DNA from: CAG-390 sp964522215
Lineage (GTDB): Bacteria; Bacillota; Clostridia; Oscillospirales; CAG-272
Assembly: GCA_964522215.1 (NCBI GenBank)
Contig: CAZFVR010000013.1
Span: forward strand, 1-43,489
Length of the DNA stretch: 43,489 nucleotides
Direction of reading: 5' to 3'
The notes beneath the pieces were generated by a model. It did not search any database. It was not told the origin of the DNA and saw only the letters and a list, made by a program, of their open reading frames with translations. Below are positions 41,259 through 43,489 of this stretch, one piece after another (position 1 is the stretch's first letter; every line of letters begins with the position of its first letter). The translations under genes and the position numbers were made by a program.

Positions 41259-42740
41259 TTACTTGCGTCGGCGGGGGAGCAGGCAGGCACCGAGCGCAAA
41301 CACCACGGCGCATCCTGCGGCGGGGAGGGAGATGAGCGAGCCGCAGCCGCCGTTGCCGCCTGCGGCGGTAGTCTCCACGGCGGTCCTTTCGTAAACGGCA
41401 TTGATCGTCAGATCCTCCGTCACAAAGCCGGGAACTGTCGCATCCCAACCGGTGAATTTATATGTGTAGGCATCGTCGGCGGGCATTTCGGGATCGGCGG
41501 GCGGTGTGAGCTTATCGCCCCAAAAATATGTCTCCTCCTGTACCACCGTGTCGCCGGACATGAATCTTACAGTGTACTGCAAAAGCTCATATTTTGCGTT
41601 GAGTGTGATGGTGGCATCGGCGGTGTAGGTGTCGCCGGGCTGATATATGGTCTTGGTCGTTCTGTCCTCCCAGCCCACAAAGCGGTAGCCCTCGTCACCG
41701 TTCACCCCCTCGGCGATCGTCACGCTCTCGCCCGGCTTTTTGCGCACGGGGTTGGGGACTTGCGCCTTGGAGGATTTATAATAGACGGAGTAGATAACAT
41801 CATCCTCATGCATGAGGTAGGACATGGATACCCAGCCGCTCTTGCCGCTGTATTCTATCCTGCCCCAGCCGTTTTTGGTCTCGGTGACCTCAACACGAGT
41901 GCCCATGGGCAGGGCATCCGTAAGCTTTGCGGAGGAGGCATTCGGCTCGGCGCGGAAGTTAAGGCCGTCCGATGCCGTGGTAAAGAAAACGCCGGTGCGC
42001 TCGTTGTCGGCGCGTAATTCAAAATCATACACCGCGCCCTCGGGCGTGCCGGAATAGGCGGGGATGCCGTAGCCTACTATCGTTTTGTCGCCGCGCTCAT
42101 AGCGGTGCATGCCGACAACGCCGCCGCTGTTGCCCTCGACCGTGTAGATAGCGTCATCGGTCGTTCCCACTACCAGTCCCACGTGGGTGGATACGGCGTT
42201 TGATGTGCCTGTTTTAAAGAAGATCACGTCACCCGTCATGGGTATGTAGTCACTGCCCTGCCACGCGGTGCGATCCTTTATCGACCGGTACCAGTTAACC
42301 ATGCGGGGGCAGCTCACCTCGGATATCGCTGCGGTGGTGGGAACATGCGCACTGCGCAGACAAAAAGAAACGAACGCGGCGCACCATGCGTAGCCGTAGC
42401 TCGTGCCGTTGCCCTCGCCGTTGTCAAGCTTGCCGTAAAGGCGGTTGTATTCAACAAAATTCTTGCTGCCGGAGGTGTTCAGTCCGTCAAAGTCAAGGTC
42501 GCTGTCACCCTCGTGATAGCCCAGCTGTGTCAAGGCCAGAGCCACCGTGTCGCGTCGCTCGTCACCGCTCGGCTTGTAGGCTTCAAGTGCGGCGTAATAG
42601 GGGCCGGAGAGATACCCCTCGCTTGCGGTGTAGCCATCCGGCAGCGCGGCGGCGGGTACGGCCATAAGTGCTGCGGCGAGCCAAAGTGTCATAAATAGGG
42701 ACAGGGATGCGGTCAAGCTCTTTTTTAGTTTTACTGTCAT
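41259..42740 (-). CDS. Surface protein with CHAP, SH3b and InlB-type repeats
   Basis: A 493-residue exported protein: signal peptide (about 1-32), a CHAP amidase domain (about 60-230) with Cys120 in YAWCAAFVSFC, His186 in STHVGLV and Glu202 in YTVEGNSG, an SH3b domain (about 240-310, LNFRAEPNASSAKL), two InlB/Listeria-Bacteroides beta repeats (about 322-380 and 390-455, with YRFVGWED and YKFTGWDA) and a C-terminal hydrophobic anchor ending PRRRK. It is likely a wall-attached peptidoglycan hydrolase or adhesin. ATG 42740 is chosen because transcription from the promoter at 42851 starts near 42844, leaving no room for the upstream start at 42842. Confidence 0.85.
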   Translation of the reverse strand: MTVKLKKSLTASLSLFMTLWLAAALMAVPAAALPDGYTASEGYLSGPYYAALEAYKPSGDERRDTVALALTQLGYHEGDSDLDFDGLNTSGSKNFVEYNRLYGKLDNGEGNGTSYGYAWCAAFVSFCLRSAHVPTTAAISEVSCPRMVNWYRSIKDRTAWQGSDYIPMTGDVIFFKTGTSNAVSTHVGLVVGTTDDAIYTVEGNSGGVVGMHRYERGDKTIVGYGIPAYSGTPEGAVYDFELRADNERTGVFFTTASDGLNFRAEPNASSAKLTDALPMGTRVEVTETKNGWGRIEYSGKSGWVSMSYLMHEDDVIYSVYYKSSKAQVPNPVRKKPGESVTIAEGVNGDEGYRFVGWEDRTTKTIYQPGDTYTADATITLNAKYELLQYTVRFMSGDTVVQEETYFWGDKLTPPADPEMPADDAYTYKFTGWDATVPGFVTEDLTINAVYERTAVETTAAGGNGGCGSLISLPAAGCAVVFALGACLLPRRRK

Positions 42741-42850
42741 TGCTGTTTTTGGCCTTTGTATCGGTAAAGGCTTCCTTCCTCGCGGATCTGCACCGGCGGC
42801 AATGCGCGACATTTTCCGACCGGTATCGACGATCCTTGCCATTTGTCTAC

Positions 42851-42879
42851 ATTATACCATTATGTGCGACAAAAAGCAA
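42851..42879 (-). promoter_or_regulatory. Promoter of the CHAP/SH3b/InlB-repeat gene
   Basis: Minus strand TTGCTT (42874-42879), 17-bp spacer, TATAAT (42851-42856), with an extended-like TGG before the -10. Confidence 0.8.
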
Positions 42880-42991
42880 CTGTTTTTTGCGGGGGAGGGG
42901 CTGACGGCGGGGCTATACCGCATGATCACAAAAATGCAACGAGTTTTGTGCGAGCGACCACACTTTTTACAACGAATAATGCGATTTGTAT

Positions 42992-43067
42992 TAAAATACA
43001 AGCATTATTTGAAAGATCAATATGATCGCCGAGCGGGGAAACATGCCCCATAACATAGGCGATCATC
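42992..43067 (+). repeat. Hairpin element shared with 25271-25352, copy 2
   Basis: TAAAATACAAGCATTATTTG begins the conserved part. The stem is TGATCGCC (43023-43030)/GGCGATCA (43058-43065), with an inner GGGG/CCCC pairing not present in copy 1. No gene follows closely on the plus strand. Confidence 0.7.
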
Positions 43068-43114
43068 GGTCGTTGACCGTCCTCTTCTATTAAAGGTATG
43101 CAAAGTTATTTAAT

Positions 43115-43346
43115 GGTGGGGTTCTGAACCCCGCTTTGCGCGTATGGACTGCTAATTCTTTTCTTCACCTTGGCGCAAAGCTATACAAGGCCTTGCGGCC
43201 TTGTAGTGGGTCCGAACGGATTCATTTCCGGCAATAATAAAAGGGACGGCCTTCCCTACCTCCTAATAAGAAAACATGGAGAAAGTCAGTATGGATCTTT
43301 AACAGGCACTTGCCGTTTTCATTTGGAAAATAGCAGGTGCTTTTTG
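43115..43346 (+). ncRNA. Candidate structured RNA ending in a terminator
   Basis: The gene-free interval holds consecutive stems: GGGGTTC/GAACCCC (43118-43132), GCTTTGCGC/GCGCAAAGC (43133-43141 and 43173-43181), TACAAGGCC/GGCCTTGTA (43184-43205), and a terminator-like GCACTTGC/GCAGGTGC hairpin followed by five Ts (43306-43346). An 88-codon open frame crosses it but ignores these structures and has no family. No convincing promoter was found, so this may be a repeat element rather than an RNA gene. Confidence 0.35.
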
Positions 43347-43364
43347 TATTTTTACGGCAAATGG

Positions 43365-43395
43365 AAAATGCACCCGGATGACCGAGTGCATTTTC
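43365..43395 (-). terminator. Terminator of the YafQ-type toxin gene
   Basis: AAAATGCAC...CGG and CCG...GTGCATTTT form a stem directly after the toxin stop codon, followed by C and T-rich sequence on the minus strand. Confidence 0.75.
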
Positions 43396-43489
43396 TTATT
43401 TCCCGAACAGATCGCTATGTGTGCCGGTTCTGGTAAGGGTCAGCACAAGCAGATCATTTTCAATCCGATAGACCAGCAACCAATCCGGC
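43396..43489 (-). CDS. YafQ/RelE-family toxin, C-terminal fragment (cut by window edge)
   Basis: Only the last 30 codons are in the window; the gene continues beyond 43489. The fragment has PDWLLVYRIENDLLVLTLTR, then TGTHSDLFGK and a stop. This is the characteristic end of YafQ-type RelE/ParE-superfamily mRNA interferases: a PDW(I/L)L.Y segment, then RTGTH..LF with the catalytic-region His. The antitoxin gene is expected upstream, outside the window. Truncation here is due to the window edge, not to a mutation that I can see. Confidence 0.8.
   Translation of the reverse strand, partial: PDWLLVYRIENDLLVLTLTRTGTHSDLFGK

Noticed and set aside
43170..43436. 88-codon plus-strand open frame near the right end
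   Set aside because: It crosses a terminator-like hairpin and the antisense end of the toxin gene, and has no family resemblance.
1..43489. tRNA, rRNA and CRISPR searches by eye
   Set aside because: No T-loop GGTTCGAATCC-like blocks in cloverleaf context, no rRNA core sequences and no regularly spaced short repeats were seen. By-eye inspection can miss an isolated tRNA.

Overview
The window looks like chromosome from a medium-to-high-GC, strictly anaerobic, Gram-positive Clostridia-type bacterium, probably an uncultured gut Oscillospirales/Christensenellales-like lineage. The lineage guess is inference. Support for it: a divergent SpoVM and a SpoIIQ-like LytM peptidase (spore-forming ancestry), FeoAB with a FeoB-associated Cys-rich peptide, NfnAB, a CD1247-like protein next to efp, family-4 UDG, a DtxR-type regulator, and many near-perfect sigma-A promoters (TTGACA-17-TATAAT).

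Layout. 0.1-1.8 kb: HD-domain phosphohydrolase (-). 2.1-6.0 kb: an exopolysaccharide-type operon (+) with signal peptidase-like protein, Wzz-like co-polymerase, tyrosine kinase with a Tyr-rich tail, family-4 UDG and a membrane-anchored degenerate deacetylase-like protein. 6.1-6.5 kb: two very small minus-strand genes, a 50-aa membrane protein and spoVM. 6.5-8.75 kb: two paralogous secreted Cys-rich proteins whose control region and first 88 codons lie in a perfect 386-bp direct repeat while the rest has diverged. 8.8-12.4 kb: yybP-ykoY manganese riboswitch, mntP and a P2A cation ATPase, a probable Mn/Ca efflux operon. 12.5-18.7 kb: SLOG protein, mtlD, an acyl-CoA ligase and a large secreted CHAP-like/SH3b protein with a structured leader. 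19-21 kb: DtxR-type regulator, flavin reductase-like protein, esterase, then a 180-bp MITE-like element. 21.2-24.8 kb: recA-recX and two tandem MgtC/SapB genes. 24.8-26.3 kb: S66 LD-carboxypeptidase behind a leader of about 330 nt. 26.4-27.4 kb: efp and an acidic/Cys-rich protein. 27.5-33.1 kb: feoA-feoB-feoB-associated, nfnA-nfnB and a membrane protein. 33.2-35.2 kb: pgk-tpiA. 35.3-38.1 kb: CCA-type nucleotidyltransferase, lysophospholipase-like hydrolase and a DUF1508-like protein. 38.3-39.9 kb: SpoIIQ-like peptidase and a sugar-phosphate isomerase-like protein. 40.0-41.0 kb: class II aldolase. 41.3-42.7 kb: CHAP/SH3b/InlB-repeat surface protein. 42.9-43.35 kb: a gene-free stretch full of stem-loops. 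The right edge cuts a YafQ-type toxin.

Connections. The metal genes form two circuits: manganese (riboswitch, mntP, ATPase) and iron (feoAB plus a DtxR-type repressor whose visible ligand positions carry the iron-type Met and Cys). Central metabolism is represented by fba, pgk, tpiA and NfnAB. The most unusual structures are the 386-bp duplicated control/leader cassette, the long structured leader of the S66 peptidase, and an intergenic hairpin element that occurs upstream of that peptidase and again near the right end. No tRNA, rRNA or CRISPR array was seen.
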